15,019 bases of DNA from an uncultured Clostridia bacterium (GCA_947628595.1 CANRAN010000016.1:1-15019), one strand, 5' to 3'. Shown: positions 6,503 through 14,218, counted from the stretch's first letter. The notes: generated by a model from the sequence alone, not told the origin. Numbers and translations: made by a program.

Positions 6503-7528
6503 ATGGAAAAGAAAAATATAGATTGGGAAAACTTGGATTTCAACTATATTAAAACCGATAAACGCTATGTCTCAACCTATAAAAACGGACAATGGGACAA
6601 TGGTACACTTATTGAGGATGATATGATAACCATGAGCGAATGTGCCTGCGTGCTACAATATGCACAAACCATTTTTGAGGGTCTTAAGGCATATACCACT
6701 CAGGACGGCAAAATAGTTGTTTTCAGACCCGATCTGAATGCGGAAAGACTTGCTAATTCGGCAAGAAGAATGGAAATGCCTGTTTTTCCCGAAGATAAAT
6801 TTGTTGATGCTGTTGCTCAGACTGTAAGAGCAAATGCCGCATATGTTCCCCCCTACGGAACAGGTGCTACTCTTTATGTACGTCCTTATATGTTCGGTAT
6901 AAACCCTGTTATCGGTGTTAAACCGGCTGCAGAATTTCAATTCAGAATATTTGCAACACCTGTTGGTCCATATTTCAAGGGCGGTGCTAAGCCCCTTACT
7001 ATCAAGGTAAGTGATTTTGATAGAGCCGCTCCTAACGGTACAGGCTTTATTAAGGCAGGTCTTAACTATGCAATGAGCCTCCATGCTATCGTTACGGCAC
7101 ATAATGAGGGCTTTGCGGAAAATATGTATCTTGACCCTAAAACCAGGACAAAGGTTGAGGAAACAGGCGGAGCTAACTTCCTGTTTGTAACAAAGGACAA
7201 CAAGATTGTCACACCTAAGTCAAACAGCATCCTCCCCTCCATTACAAGACGCTCTCTTATGACAGTTGCTAAGGATTATCTCGGTCTTGAGGTCGAGGAG
7301 CGTGAGGTTTATCTTGACGAGCTTGGTGACTTTGCCGAGTGCGGTCTTTGCGGTACTGCCGCTGTTATCTCTCCCGTAGGCAAAATAAATGACCATGGCA
7401 GAGAAATATGCTTCCCGAGCGGTATGGACGAAATGGGACCTGTCACAAAGAAACTTTATGATACTCTTACAGGTATACAAATGGGTACGATTGAGGCTCC
7501 CGAGGGTTGGATAAAGGTTATAGAATAA
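6503..7528 (+). CDS. ilvE: Branched-chain amino acid aminotransferase
   Basis: This 341-residue PLP-dependent fold-type IV aminotransferase interconverts leucine, isoleucine and valine with their 2-oxo acids using 2-oxoglutarate/glutamate, in the cytoplasm. The PLP lysine is Lys184 in FIKAGLNYA, and the class IV signature EETGGANFLFV lies at 219-229 with Glu220. The phosphate-side loop CGTAAVISPV is at 283-292. TIFEGLKAY (56-64) and RPYMFG (127-132) are typical of the longer IlvE subtype shared with mammalian BCAT. Cys280 and Cys283 form a CXXC beside the active-site loop. The ATG is preceded by AAAGGAAG and a consensus promoter. No other ilv or leu gene is present, so it is a standalone gene, closed by a strong terminator. 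Confidence 0.94.
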   Translation: MEKKNIDWENLDFNYIKTDKRYVSTYKNGQWDNGTLIEDDMITMSECACVLQYAQTIFEGLKAYTTQDGKIVVFRPDLNAERLANSARRMEMPVFPEDKFVDAVAQTVRANAAYVPPYGTGATLYVRPYMFGINPVIGVKPAAEFQFRIFATPVGPYFKGGAKPLTIKVSDFDRAAPNGTGFIKAGLNYAMSLHAIVTAHNEGFAENMYLDPKTRTKVEETGGANFLFVTKDNKIVTPKSNSILPSITRRSLMTVAKDYLGLEVEEREVYLDELGDFAECGLCGTAAVISPVGKINDHGREICFPSGMDEMGPVTKKLYDTLTGIQMGTIEAPEGWIKVIE

Positions 7529-7554
7529 TTACCCGTTTTTCTTACGCACTTATA

Positions 7555-7604
7555 AAAAATAACCTCTCCATGTTTTGCTCACAGCTTACATGGGGAGGTT
7601 TTCT
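7555..7604. terminator. Bidirectional terminator after ilvE
   Basis: AACCTCTCCATGT (7561-7573) pairs with ACATGGGGAGGTT (7588-7600) over 13 bp with one G-U pair and a 14-nt loop. On the plus strand TTTTCTGT follows (counting the stem's last two T). On the minus strand ATTTTTTATA follows, from the A run at 7554-7559. It can stop both ilvE and leftward transcripts coming from the right. Confidence 0.85.
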
Positions 7605-7616
7605 GTATAACTGTAA

Positions 7617-7644
7617 AACGGACAACCATAACGGGCTGTCCGTT
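7617..7644 (-). terminator. Terminator of the small leftward gene
   Basis: AACGGACA (7617-7624) and TGTCCGTT (7637-7644) form an 8-bp stem with a 12-nt loop. Reading leftward the stem runs into TTTTACAG. It lies 10 nt past the stop of the 84-codon gene, directly before the bidirectional hairpin, giving two terminators in tandem. Confidence 0.55.
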
Positions 7645-7654
7645 CTCCTTTTAA

Positions 7655-7909
7655 TCATTCCTCTGCCTTCTTACCGAAAATATTAAATCTGAAGAGCTTT
7701 GACTCATCCTCGGGTTTCTGACACTCAATATGTGCATTAGAAATCTTACCGCCCTCGATAAGCTTTGTAAGACCAATGAGCTGACAAAGCTTACTCTTAA
7801 GATTAAGACGGTCGCCCTCATCCGTTACGAGAAATACATCTCCCTCGCACTTATCAATCTCCGAAAGAAATTCCTGTACTTCTACATCATGTAATTCTAT
7901 TGTTGCCAT
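7655..7909 (-). CDS. Small acidic conserved protein of unknown function
   Basis: This 84-residue soluble protein has no signal peptide or membrane segment. Its core, EIDKCEGDVFLVTDEGDRLN (17-36), continues as LKSKLCQLIGL and ends with KLFRFNIFG (71-79). I recall short clostridial proteins of similar length with the same CxG..LVT.EGDRLNLKSKL pattern, but know no demonstrated function and assign none. It is well supported as a gene: AAGGAGAG lies about 8 nt before the ATG, a TTGACA-N16-TATAAT promoter precedes it, and tandem terminators follow. The alternation of beta-like segments and a helix suggests a small alpha/beta domain. It is downstream of the ABC ATPase gene on the same strand but has its own promoter. 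Confidence 0.72.
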   Translation of the reverse strand: MATIELHDVEVQEFLSEIDKCEGDVFLVTDEGDRLNLKSKLCQLIGLTKLIEGGKISNAHIECQKPEDESKLFRFNIFGKKAEE

Positions 7910-7937
7910 AATTAATCTCTCCTTAAAATTTGATATA

Positions 7938-7950
7938 CAGATTTTATCTG
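7938..7950. promoter_or_regulatory. Palindrome at the predicted transcript start of the small gene
   Basis: CAGAT-TTT-ATCTG (7938-7950) is a perfect 5-bp inverted repeat, starting just downstream of the predicted RNA start near 7952 on the minus strand. Its position would suit a repressor site or a small 5' hairpin; neither is proven. Confidence 0.3.
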
Positions 7951-7958
7951 TTGAATTT

Positions 7959-7986
7959 ATTATAACACATAAGTTTGTTTTGTCAA
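7959..7986 (-). promoter_or_regulatory. Sigma-A promoter of the small acidic protein gene
   Basis: On the minus strand TTGACA (7981-7986), a 16-nt spacer and TATAAT (7959-7964) are both full consensus hexamers. The leader would be about 43 nt. The gene is therefore probably well expressed independently of the ABC ATPase gene. Confidence 0.82.
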
Positions 7987-8076
7987 TATCTTACATTAAA
8001 AAATCGAGTAATTTTTTGTTAAATATGTTAGAATAATCATGTTGATTTTTATATAATTTTAACAATTATCACACTT

Positions 8077-8748
8077 TTATGATATTATTCTGCCATCACT
8101 GATTTTTATTCGGCGTTTTGCCCTTTCTGCAATAGAATTATCATGTGTTATCATTATAACCGTTACACCTTCATCATTCAGGGATTTTATAATTCCAAGA
8201 ACCTCCTCACCCGATTTTTTGTCAAGACTTCCTGTCGGTTCATCAGCAAGAAGTATTTTCGGCTCTGATGCTATGGCACGAGCAACCGCAACCCTTTGCT
8301 GCTGTCCTCCCGAAAGTTCACATGGAAGATGATTTTTCCTTGAAGAAAGTCCAACTCTTTCAAGGGCAAACTCGGCAGCATACTTCCGCTGTTTTTTACC
8401 TATCCCTCTATACAAAAGAGGAAGTTCTGTATTTTCAAGTGCACTTAGTGTCGGAACAAGATTAAAGCTCTGAAAAATAAAACCTATAATTTTACTGCGT
8501 ATATAGGTAAGCTGCTTTTCATTAAGCGTTGAAATTTCAATTCCGTCAAGCATATATATTCCGTCTGTCGGTGTATCAAGACAGCCTAATATATTCATCA
8601 GTGTGGATTTTCCCGAACCTGACTGACCTACAACAGCTATAAATTCTCCTTCGACCACATCAATATTTATATCACTAAGGGCGTGTACAATGCCTCCCCT
8701 TGTTATATAATCCCTGCTCAAGTTTTTAAGAGATATAATACTTTCCAT
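8077..8748 (-). CDS. ABC transporter ATPase, MacB/LolD type, without a permease partner
   Basis: This 223-residue protein is a complete ABC ATPase subunit. Walker A is GQSGSGKST (41-49), the Q-loop Gln93 is in FIFQSFNLVPT, the signature is LSGGQQQR (145-152), Walker B is ILLADEPTGSLD (165-176) with Glu170, and the H-loop is His202 in MITHDNS. The FQSFNLVPTLSALENTELPL stretch is the hallmark of the LolD/MacB/FtsE-like group, which powers extracytoplasmic substrate extrusion or signalling with FtsX-like permeases. Such a permease normally lies next to the ATPase; here the neighbours are a small unknown gene and, upstream beyond a terminator, an LRR protein. GGAGAG (8755-8760) precedes the ATG. 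The partner must be encoded elsewhere or has been lost. Confidence 0.94.
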   Translation of the reverse strand: MESIISLKNLSRDYITRGGIVHALSDINIDVVEGEFIAVVGQSGSGKSTLMNILGCLDTPTDGIYMLDGIEISTLNEKQLTYIRSKIIGFIFQSFNLVPTLSALENTELPLLYRGIGKKQRKYAAEFALERVGLSSRKNHLPCELSGGQQQRVAVARAIASEPKILLADEPTGSLDKKSGEEVLGIIKSLNDEGVTVIMITHDNSIAERAKRRIKISDGRIIS

Positions 8749-8802
8749 TTAAAACTCTCCGATATATTTTTTTATATTTTTTCCTGTTATAAAAATAATA
8801 TA

Positions 8803-8842
8803 CAAAAAACAAAGACCTCCGGTTGGAGATCGTTGTTTTTTT
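8803..8842. terminator. Terminator of the LRR gene, symmetric
   Basis: ACAAAGACCTCC (8809-8820) pairs with GGAGATCGTTGT (8825-8836) with one G-U pair and one mismatch around a GGTT loop. Reading leftward it is followed by six T (complement of 8803-8808); a T run also lies on the right (8836-8842). It directly follows the LRR stop codon at 8841-8843 and separates that gene from the ABC ATPase gene. Confidence 0.75.
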
Positions 8843-10637
8843 AATGCTTACCCGGACGTTCAAATGTCTTTGTATTACCGCCCCTTATATTATTATCATG
8901 GGGATTATTATTCTGTATTTTCGGCATAGTCGGACTATGTGCGGGTCTTTTCTGCTGCGGATTCCTATTCGGCTGCTGTTTTGTTGAACCTCCCTGCCGT
9001 TTTACAGAATCAGGTCTTTCTTTTGTACGTTTAGGTGCCTTGACGTATGTTACAGGCTCTTTATCATCTTTAGAAACTGCTGCTCTCTTTGCTGCCAATT
9101 TTGCACGCCTTTTCTGTTTTTGCTTTGGCTCAATAAAAAGAATATAAACACTCGTAAGTATAACAAGTGCGAGATCCACAACAATTATCAAAAAGCCTAT
9201 GAGTGTATATCCGGTTGAAAACTCAACACTACCCTCACTCTCTGTGGTAAGACCCGCATTCTCATCATACGGAGGTAAATTTCTGATACTGTCAATCTGT
9301 TTACCGTTTCTTGAAGCATATTCCTGCAAATATACATTATTATCACTGTATATGACAGCCTTCGGTGTGAGAGAAAAAACACTATCTTCAAGCTCCGGCG
9401 GATTTTTATAAAATACAACAGCCGATAAATTCGAACATTCGTTGAAAGCTCCGGCTTTCAGGGTTGTTTCCCCGTTAAACTCTGCTCTGAGGAGTCTACC
9501 GCAGCCGTCAAAGGCATTTTCATCAATTTCCTTAAGTGTTGTGGGAAACACTACCCTGCTCAACCCGCAATTCCTGAATGAGTTCTTGCATATTTTCTTG
9601 ACCCCGTCACCTATTTTTATATTCTTCAGCCCTGCACATCCCTCAAATGCACTTTCGTTAATACTTGAAACATTCGGGGGAGTTTCAAAGCTTTCAAGTC
9701 CGGAATCCATGAATACCGAGCTTTCAATAGTGTTTATACCATTAGGAAATTTCACCGTTTTCAGGGCGGTACAGCCGCAAAATGCCCTTTCCCCTATTTG
9801 CGCAACAGATGAGGGAATATATATATTGCTTAAAGCCGTACAATCCTCAAATGCAGATGTATCTATTGAATTGACGGAGCTTGGAAGCATGACCTGCTTT
9901 ATCTTACTATTCCCGGCAAATGCATAGCTGCCTATAACCTTTACATTATCGGAAACACTTTTAACCTCACTGTCACCTGTGTATTTGATAAGTATTCCGT
10001 CGCCTATGGTAACAAAATCACTTTTCTGTGCCTTCATCCACTTGGTATTTTCAAGAGCATATTTACCGAACGATCTCAATGCCTTAGGCACACCCGGAGA
10101 GGAAAGTGATGTGCAGTTCAGGAACGCATAATCTCCTATGCTGTCAAGACTATTCGGCAGATTAATTTTTTCAAGGGATGTACATTCAGAGAACGCATAA
10201 TTGCCCAAATCTGTCAATCCGTCCGCAATATTGATATCTGTTAATTTTTCACAGCCCGAAAATGCAAAATTACCTATTCTTATAACAGAACCGGGTATCT
10301 GTACCTTCTTGAGTGTCACGCAATCCTGAAATGCACCATCCTCGATTTCCCTAATGGTTTCCGGTATTTCGAGTTCCTTTATTGTTTCATTTTCCCTGAA
10401 AGCAGCTGTTCCGATTGATACAACCGTATAACCCTCAACACTGTCGGGAACAGATACAAACAGGCTCTTCCCCTCATAGCTTATTATTTCCGCAGTTTTG
10501 TCCTCGTCCGACAGCTTATATCTGAAATCGCCGTTATCCATTACATTTGCCGCAACAACAGCAGGTGCATGGATAAAGCATACAGACATGACGGACACTG
10601 TCAGTACAGCAATAAATTTTCCTGTTTTTTTTATCAT
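8841..10637 (-). CDS. BspA-type leucine-rich repeat protein, single-pass membrane, basic cytoplasmic tail
   Basis: This 598-residue protein begins with a signal peptide (about 1-30, cleavage near VVAA). Many LRR_5 (BspA/TpLRR) repeats follow at about 70-425, recognisable by recurring IP.SV..IG..AF..C..L units. Single repeats occur at 116-138 and 275-297, for example. A transmembrane helix lies at about 477-502 and is followed by a tail of about 95 residues very rich in Lys, Arg, Pro, Gln and Asn. The predicted topology is LRR outside, tail inside. Family members are surface adhesins or ligand-binding proteins, but most known BspA-like proteins are secreted or wall-anchored, so the long basic cytoplasmic tail is unusual. 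GGAGAG sits about 7 nt before the ATG. The AraC regulator ends 16 nt upstream, implying one transcript. Confidence 0.92.
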   Translation of the reverse strand: MIKKTGKFIAVLTVSVMSVCFIHAPAVVAANVMDNGDFRYKLSDEDKTAEIISYEGKSLFVSVPDSVEGYTVVSIGTAAFRENETIKELEIPETIREIEDGAFQDCVTLKKVQIPGSVIRIGNFAFSGCEKLTDINIADGLTDLGNYAFSECTSLEKINLPNSLDSIGDYAFLNCTSLSSPGVPKALRSFGKYALENTKWMKAQKSDFVTIGDGILIKYTGDSEVKSVSDNVKVIGSYAFAGNSKIKQVMLPSSVNSIDTSAFEDCTALSNIYIPSSVAQIGERAFCGCTALKTVKFPNGINTIESSVFMDSGLESFETPPNVSSINESAFEGCAGLKNIKIGDGVKKICKNSFRNCGLSRVVFPTTLKEIDENAFDGCGRLLRAEFNGETTLKAGAFNECSNLSAVVFYKNPPELEDSVFSLTPKAVIYSDNNVYLQEYASRNGKQIDSIRNLPPYDENAGLTTESEGSVEFSTGYTLIGFLIIVVDLALVILTSVYILFIEPKQKQKRRAKLAAKRAAVSKDDKEPVTYVKAPKRTKERPDSVKRQGGSTKQQPNRNPQQKRPAHSPTMPKIQNNNPHDNNIRGGNTKTFERPGKH

Positions 10638-10653
10638 TACTTTCTCTCCGTTT

Positions 10654-11547
10654 TCATCTGGATTTATTCACATTATGCCTGTATTCCTTAGGTGTCATAT
10701 TAAATTTCTTTTTGAATATCCTGTTAAAGTATGAAAGGTTTGTTATCCCTATCATTTCGGCAATTTCAGTTATCTGCATACCCGTATTAATAAGGTGGTT
10801 TGCAGCAATGTTAAGCCTGTAATCGTTGATATATTCTATACACGTCATTCCCATGTATTTCTTGAAAAATCTCATGAAGTAATGCTTGCTTAGATTAACA
10901 CATTCCGCAAGCTCATCTATCGTGATTGGTTTCATATAATTTTCATCTATATAGTCTAAAATGGTTTTTATGTTTCTTGTGGTATTATCCTTTATATTCG
11001 GCTCATGCAGTTCCGGACGGAAGAAATATTTGAAAAGGATGAAAAACATATTATACAGCCCTGATTTTATTCCTATCTCAAAATAATCCCCCTTATTATC
11101 AAACAAATTAATAAGATTTTTTATACTCAATACAAGCTCATCATAGTGTTCCGAATCCTTTGAAATAACAACAGGGTTAATATACATCCCCTCAAGATAT
11201 GGCGTTAGATATTTTATTGCACAGCCGTCTGTATTATTTCCCGTTATCATACTGAAACTGAATATTATGCTTGTAAATTTTGTCCTTATATTTTCATAAT
11301 GTCTGAACGAATGAAGCAAACATGGATTTACTAAAATTACATCACCGGCTTTTACATGATATTTTTCAAGGTCAATACATTCCTCAAATTCCCCGCTTTC
11401 CACATATACTATTTCCATTTCCTCATGCCAATGCATAGGATAGGTCGTGAAAAAATCTGGCATAATCGTTCTTACAACAGTATATGGCATTAAAAAGTCG
11501 CCCTTCTGACCTGCTTCCTTGAGGTATTCAAGTTCATCAAACTGCAT
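10654..11547 (-). CDS. AraC-family transcriptional regulator with cupin sensor domain
   Basis: This 297-residue regulator has an N-terminal cupin-like ligand domain (about 20-100) containing MHWHEEMEIVYV (38-49), with His39, His41 and Glu42 in the position typical of this domain. The C-terminal AraC DNA-binding domain (about 190-290) contains two helix-turn-helix motifs. The first is around ITIDELAECVNLSKHYFMRF (208-227). The second is around ITEIAEMIGITNLSYFNRIF (259-278), followed by KKKFNMTPKEYR. Domains of this type usually sense a small sugar-like ligand, but the ligand cannot be read here. AGGGAGGG precedes the ATG. The LRR gene starts 16 nt after its stop, so it is probably cotranscribed with, and may control, the LRR gene. 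A divergent promoter region separates it from nfnA. Confidence 0.94.
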   Translation of the reverse strand: MQFDELEYLKEAGQKGDFLMPYTVVRTIMPDFFTTYPMHWHEEMEIVYVESGEFEECIDLEKYHVKAGDVILVNPCLLHSFRHYENIRTKFTSIIFSFSMITGNNTDGCAIKYLTPYLEGMYINPVVISKDSEHYDELVLSIKNLINLFDNKGDYFEIGIKSGLYNMFFILFKYFFRPELHEPNIKDNTTRNIKTILDYIDENYMKPITIDELAECVNLSKHYFMRFFKKYMGMTCIEYINDYRLNIAANHLINTGMQITEIAEMIGITNLSYFNRIFKKKFNMTPKEYRHNVNKSR

Positions 11548-11659
11548 ATTAACCCTCCCTGTATTAGTAGCAGTGACTACATTACTTTTTATATGTATTT
11601 CATTAATTCAATTCAGTATAATTATTTTTTTATATAATAATTAAAACAAATACAATAGT

Positions 11660-11688
11660 ATTATATTACGATTAATTAAATTCATCAA
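11660..11688 (-). promoter_or_regulatory. Candidate promoter of the AraC-LRR unit
   Basis: On the minus strand TTGATG (11683-11688), a 17-nt spacer and TATAAT (11660-11665) fit sigma-A. The leader to the AraC start codon would be about 105 nt. Other AT-rich hexamers nearer the gene have poor spacing. Confidence 0.5.
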
Positions 11689-11850
11689 GTACAATAACAT
11701 ATTTTTTTAACATAATAATACCTTTTTTCGGAAAACAGATTACTTTATTTAACAAAAACTCTGATTCTTCCTGTAATTTCCAAAAAGCATAATAAAAGCG
11801 TGCAGTATTGTTAAAAATAGTGAAAAATTTTAGTCGATTTTTTATAACTA

Positions 11851-11879
11851 TTGTAAATTTGTCGGGTATATGTTATAAT
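11851..11879 (+). promoter_or_regulatory. Promoter of nfnAB with extended -10
   Basis: TTGTAA (11851-11856), a 17-nt spacer and TATAAT (11874-11879), with TG one base upstream (TGTTATAAT), make a strong sigma-A promoter. RNA would start near 11886, leaving a leader of about 88 nt before the nfnA start. Confidence 0.7.
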
Positions 11880-11973
11880 TATCTCGGTTTGTATCAATGG
11901 CTCTATTACACAGAATATTGCCTGAGATGCTTAATTATTGACTTTAATCAATTCAAAGAAAGGATTGCGGTAT

Positions 11974-12816
11974 ATGTATAAGATAGTCAGAAAAAAGGAG
12001 CTTAATCCCACGGTAACTCTCATGGAAATTGAGGCTCCCCTCATTGCTAAAAAAGCTGAACCGGGACAATTCATTATTTTCAGAACAAAGGATGACAGCG
12101 AACGTGTCCCCCTCACCATAGCTGATTTCGACAGGGATAAGGGTACAGTTACGATTATCTTTCAGATTGTCGGCGGAGCTACTATGGAGCTTAATACCCT
12201 GAACGAGGGCGATTGTCTGCATGATTTTGTCGGTCCCCTTGGCAAGCCGAGCGAAACAGAGGGTTTAAAAAAGGTTGCTGTTGTCGGCGGAGGTGTAGGC
12301 TGTGCAATAGCTTATCCTATCGCCAAAAAGCTTCATAACCTCGGATGTGAGGTACACAGTATCGTTGGCTTCAGAAATAAGGATCTTGTTATTCTTGAGG
12401 ATGAATTCAAAAATGTAAGCTCTGTCCTTAAAATAATGACAGATGATGGAAGCTACGGTGAAAAAGGTCTTGTTACAAATGCACTTGAACAGCTTATAAA
12501 GGACGGCAATAAATATGATGAGGTTATTGCCATTGGTCCTGTTATCATGATGAAATTTGTTTCTCAGCTTACAAAAAAATATGATATAAAAACCGTTGTA
12601 AGCATGAACCCGATCATGATCGACGGCACAGGTATGTGCGGCGGCTGTCGTTTGACAGTCGGAGGAGAAACGAAATTCGCCTGTGTTGACGGTCCTGATT
12701 TTGACGGTCATCAGGTTGATTTTGATGAAGCTATGCAAAGGGGCTCTATGTATAAGGATTTTGAATCAAATGTCCGTGAGGCATCCTGCAATCTGCTAAA
12801 ACAGGAGGTAAAATAA
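11974..12816 (+). CDS. nfnA: NADH-dependent ferredoxin:NADP+ oxidoreductase, small (alpha) subunit
   Basis: This 280-residue protein is a ferredoxin-reductase-type subunit with an FAD domain (1-95; FAD contact motif RVPLTIADFD at 44-53), a nucleotide-binding domain starting at VAVVGGGVGC (101-110), and a C-terminal [2Fe-2S] site. The cluster ligands are probably Asp217, Cys222, Cys225 and Cys237 (DGTGMCGGC and FAC). One Asp replaces a cysteine, as known for NfnA. With NfnB it catalyses reversible flavin-based bifurcation: NADPH is oxidised while NAD+ and ferredoxin are reduced, or the reverse. The ATG at 11974 is preferred over an in-frame TTG at 11938 because AGAAAGGA lies about 10 nt upstream and the protein then begins like its homologues. 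The nfnB start follows 1 nt after its stop. Confidence 0.92.
   Translation: MYKIVRKKELNPTVTLMEIEAPLIAKKAEPGQFIIFRTKDDSERVPLTIADFDRDKGTVTIIFQIVGGATMELNTLNEGDCLHDFVGPLGKPSETEGLKKVAVVGGGVGCAIAYPIAKKLHNLGCEVHSIVGFRNKDLVILEDEFKNVSSVLKIMTDDGSYGEKGLVTNALEQLIKDGNKYDEVIAIGPVIMMKFVSQLTKKYDIKTVVSMNPIMIDGTGMCGGCRLTVGGETKFACVDGPDFDGHQVDFDEAMQRGSMYKDFESNVREASCNLLKQEVK
12803..12809 (+). promoter_or_regulatory. Ribosome binding site of nfnB inside nfnA
   Basis: AGGAGGT overlaps the last codons of nfnA and lies 8 nt before the nfnB ATG at 12818. With only one base between the two genes, translation is probably coupled, which suits a stoichiometric heterodimer. Confidence 0.85.
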
Positions 12817-12817
12817 T

Positions 12818-14218
12818 ATGGCTATACAGAGAAATATGGATCCAAAAAAATGTCCCATGCCTGTTCAGGATCCGCAAGTAAGAAGAACTAATTTTGAAGA
12901 GGTCGCTCTTGGTTATACCTATGAAATGGCTGTCAACGAGGCTAAGCGCTGTCTTAACTGCAAAAATAAGCCTTGCCGCACTGCCTGTCCGGTACAGATA
13001 GATATACCTGCCTTTATAGAAAGAGTTGCCAACGAGGATATGGAGGGGGCATATCAGATTATATCTCAGTCAAGCTCACTTCCGGCTGTATGCGGTCGTG
13101 TTTGTCCGCAGGAAACCCAATGCGAGTCAAAATGTGTAAGGGGTATAAAAGGGGAACCTGTCGGAATAGGCAGACTCGAAAGGTTTGTAGCCGATTATCA
13201 CCGTGAGCATTGCACAGAAAAACCGGAAATACCTACTCCCAACGGGCATAAGGTTGCTGTAATCGGTGCAGGTCCGAGCGGTCTAACAGCAGCAGGCGAT
13301 CTTGCCAAGCTTGGATATAAGGTAACGGTCTATGAAGCACTTCACCTTGCCGGAGGAGTTCTGGTATATGGCATACCTGAGTTCAGACTTCCAAAAATAA
13401 TCGTGCAAAAGGAAATTGATAATCTTAAGGCTATCGGTGTAGACATTGAAACCAATATGGTTATAGGTAAGGTACTTACCATAGATGAGCTTTTTGAAAT
13501 GGGTAATGAAGCTGTTTATATCGGAAGCGGTGCGGGTTTGCCAAGATTTATGAATATCCCCGGAGAAAGCCTTAAGGGAGTTTATTCCGCAAATGAATAC
13601 CTTACACGTATAAATCTTATGAAGGCATATAAGGAGGGCAGCAAGACACCGATTAAGCACAGTAGAAAAGTTGCTGTTGTCGGCGGCGGTAATGTTGCTA
13701 TGGATGCCGCACGTTCTGCGAAGAGAATGGGAGCAGAGGAGGTTTATATTGTATATAGACGTGGTATGCAGGAGCTTCCTGCCCGTAAGGAGGAAGTTGA
13801 ACACGCCGAGGAAGAGGGCATTATCTTTAAAACACTTACAAATCCCGTTGAGGTACTTGGGGATGAAAACGGTAATGTATGCGGTATGAAATGTGTTGAA
13901 ATGGAGCTTGGCGAGCCTGATGCAAGTGGCAGGAGACGTCCTATTGTAAAGGAAGGCAGCGAATTTGTGCTTGAAGTAGATACAATGATAATGTCGATAG
14001 GTACAAGTCCTAATCCGCTTATAAGGAGTACAACACCCGGTCTTGAAACAAATAGGCATGGCTGCATCGTTACAGATGGGGATGACGGTCTGACAACAAG
14101 AGAAGGTGTATATGCCGGTGGTGATGCTGTTACCGGTGCAGCAACTGTTATACTTGCAATGGGTGCCGGAAAGGCTGCGGCAAAAGCGATTGATAAATAT
14201 ATTAAGGAAAAGTCCTGA
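12818..14218 (+). CDS. nfnB: NADH-dependent ferredoxin:NADP+ oxidoreductase, large (beta) subunit
   Basis: This 466-residue protein is homologous to the glutamate synthase small subunit (GltD), which is often how it is annotated. Two [4Fe-4S] sites are visible near the N-terminus: C45-x2-C48-x4-C53-x3-C57 and C92-x3-C96-x5-C102-x3-C106. An FAD-binding GAGPSG lies at 150-155, an NADP(H)-binding GGGNVAMDAARS at 289-300, and a second FAD contact, YAGGDAVTGAATVI, at 432-445. The C-terminus (AIDKYIKEKS) looks natural and complete. The pairing with nfnA and the absence of a large glutamate synthase subunit identify it as the bifurcating NfnB rather than GltD. It links NADPH, NADH and ferredoxin pools in the cytoplasm. 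No terminator follows its stop; another gene's interior begins at once. Confidence 0.93.
   Translation: MAIQRNMDPKKCPMPVQDPQVRRTNFEEVALGYTYEMAVNEAKRCLNCKNKPCRTACPVQIDIPAFIERVANEDMEGAYQIISQSSSLPAVCGRVCPQETQCESKCVRGIKGEPVGIGRLERFVADYHREHCTEKPEIPTPNGHKVAVIGAGPSGLTAAGDLAKLGYKVTVYEALHLAGGVLVYGIPEFRLPKIIVQKEIDNLKAIGVDIETNMVIGKVLTIDELFEMGNEAVYIGSGAGLPRFMNIPGESLKGVYSANEYLTRINLMKAYKEGSKTPIKHSRKVAVVGGGNVAMDAARSAKRMGAEEVYIVYRRGMQELPARKEEVEHAEEEGIIFKTLTNPVEVLGDENGNVCGMKCVEMELGEPDASGRRRPIVKEGSEFVLEVDTMIMSIGTSPNPLIRSTTPGLETNRHGCIVTDGDDGLTTREGVYAGGDAVTGAATVILAMGAGKAAAKAIDKYIKEKS

Larger units (their letters stand above)
11548..11973. other. 426-bp divergent regulatory region
   Basis: This very AT-rich region separates the leftward AraC gene from rightward nfnA and carries a promoter for each (11660-11688 leftward, 11851-11879 rightward), giving leaders of roughly 105 and 88 nt. 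I see no open frame with a ribosome binding site. The TTGTTAA at 11809-11815 resembles half of a Rex site, but no matching second half follows. The stretch 11689-11820 shows no structure I can name. Confidence 0.5.

Noticed and set aside
9442..9927. Rightward open frame of 161 codons opposite the LRR gene
   Set aside because: It is a mirror of the repetitive LRR coding sequence; the strand with signal peptide, repeats and membrane helix is clearly the other one.
11790..11835. Rex operator upstream of nfnA
   Set aside because: Only one half (TTGTTAA) is present; the following bases do not give the inverted TTAACAA half at the required spacing.
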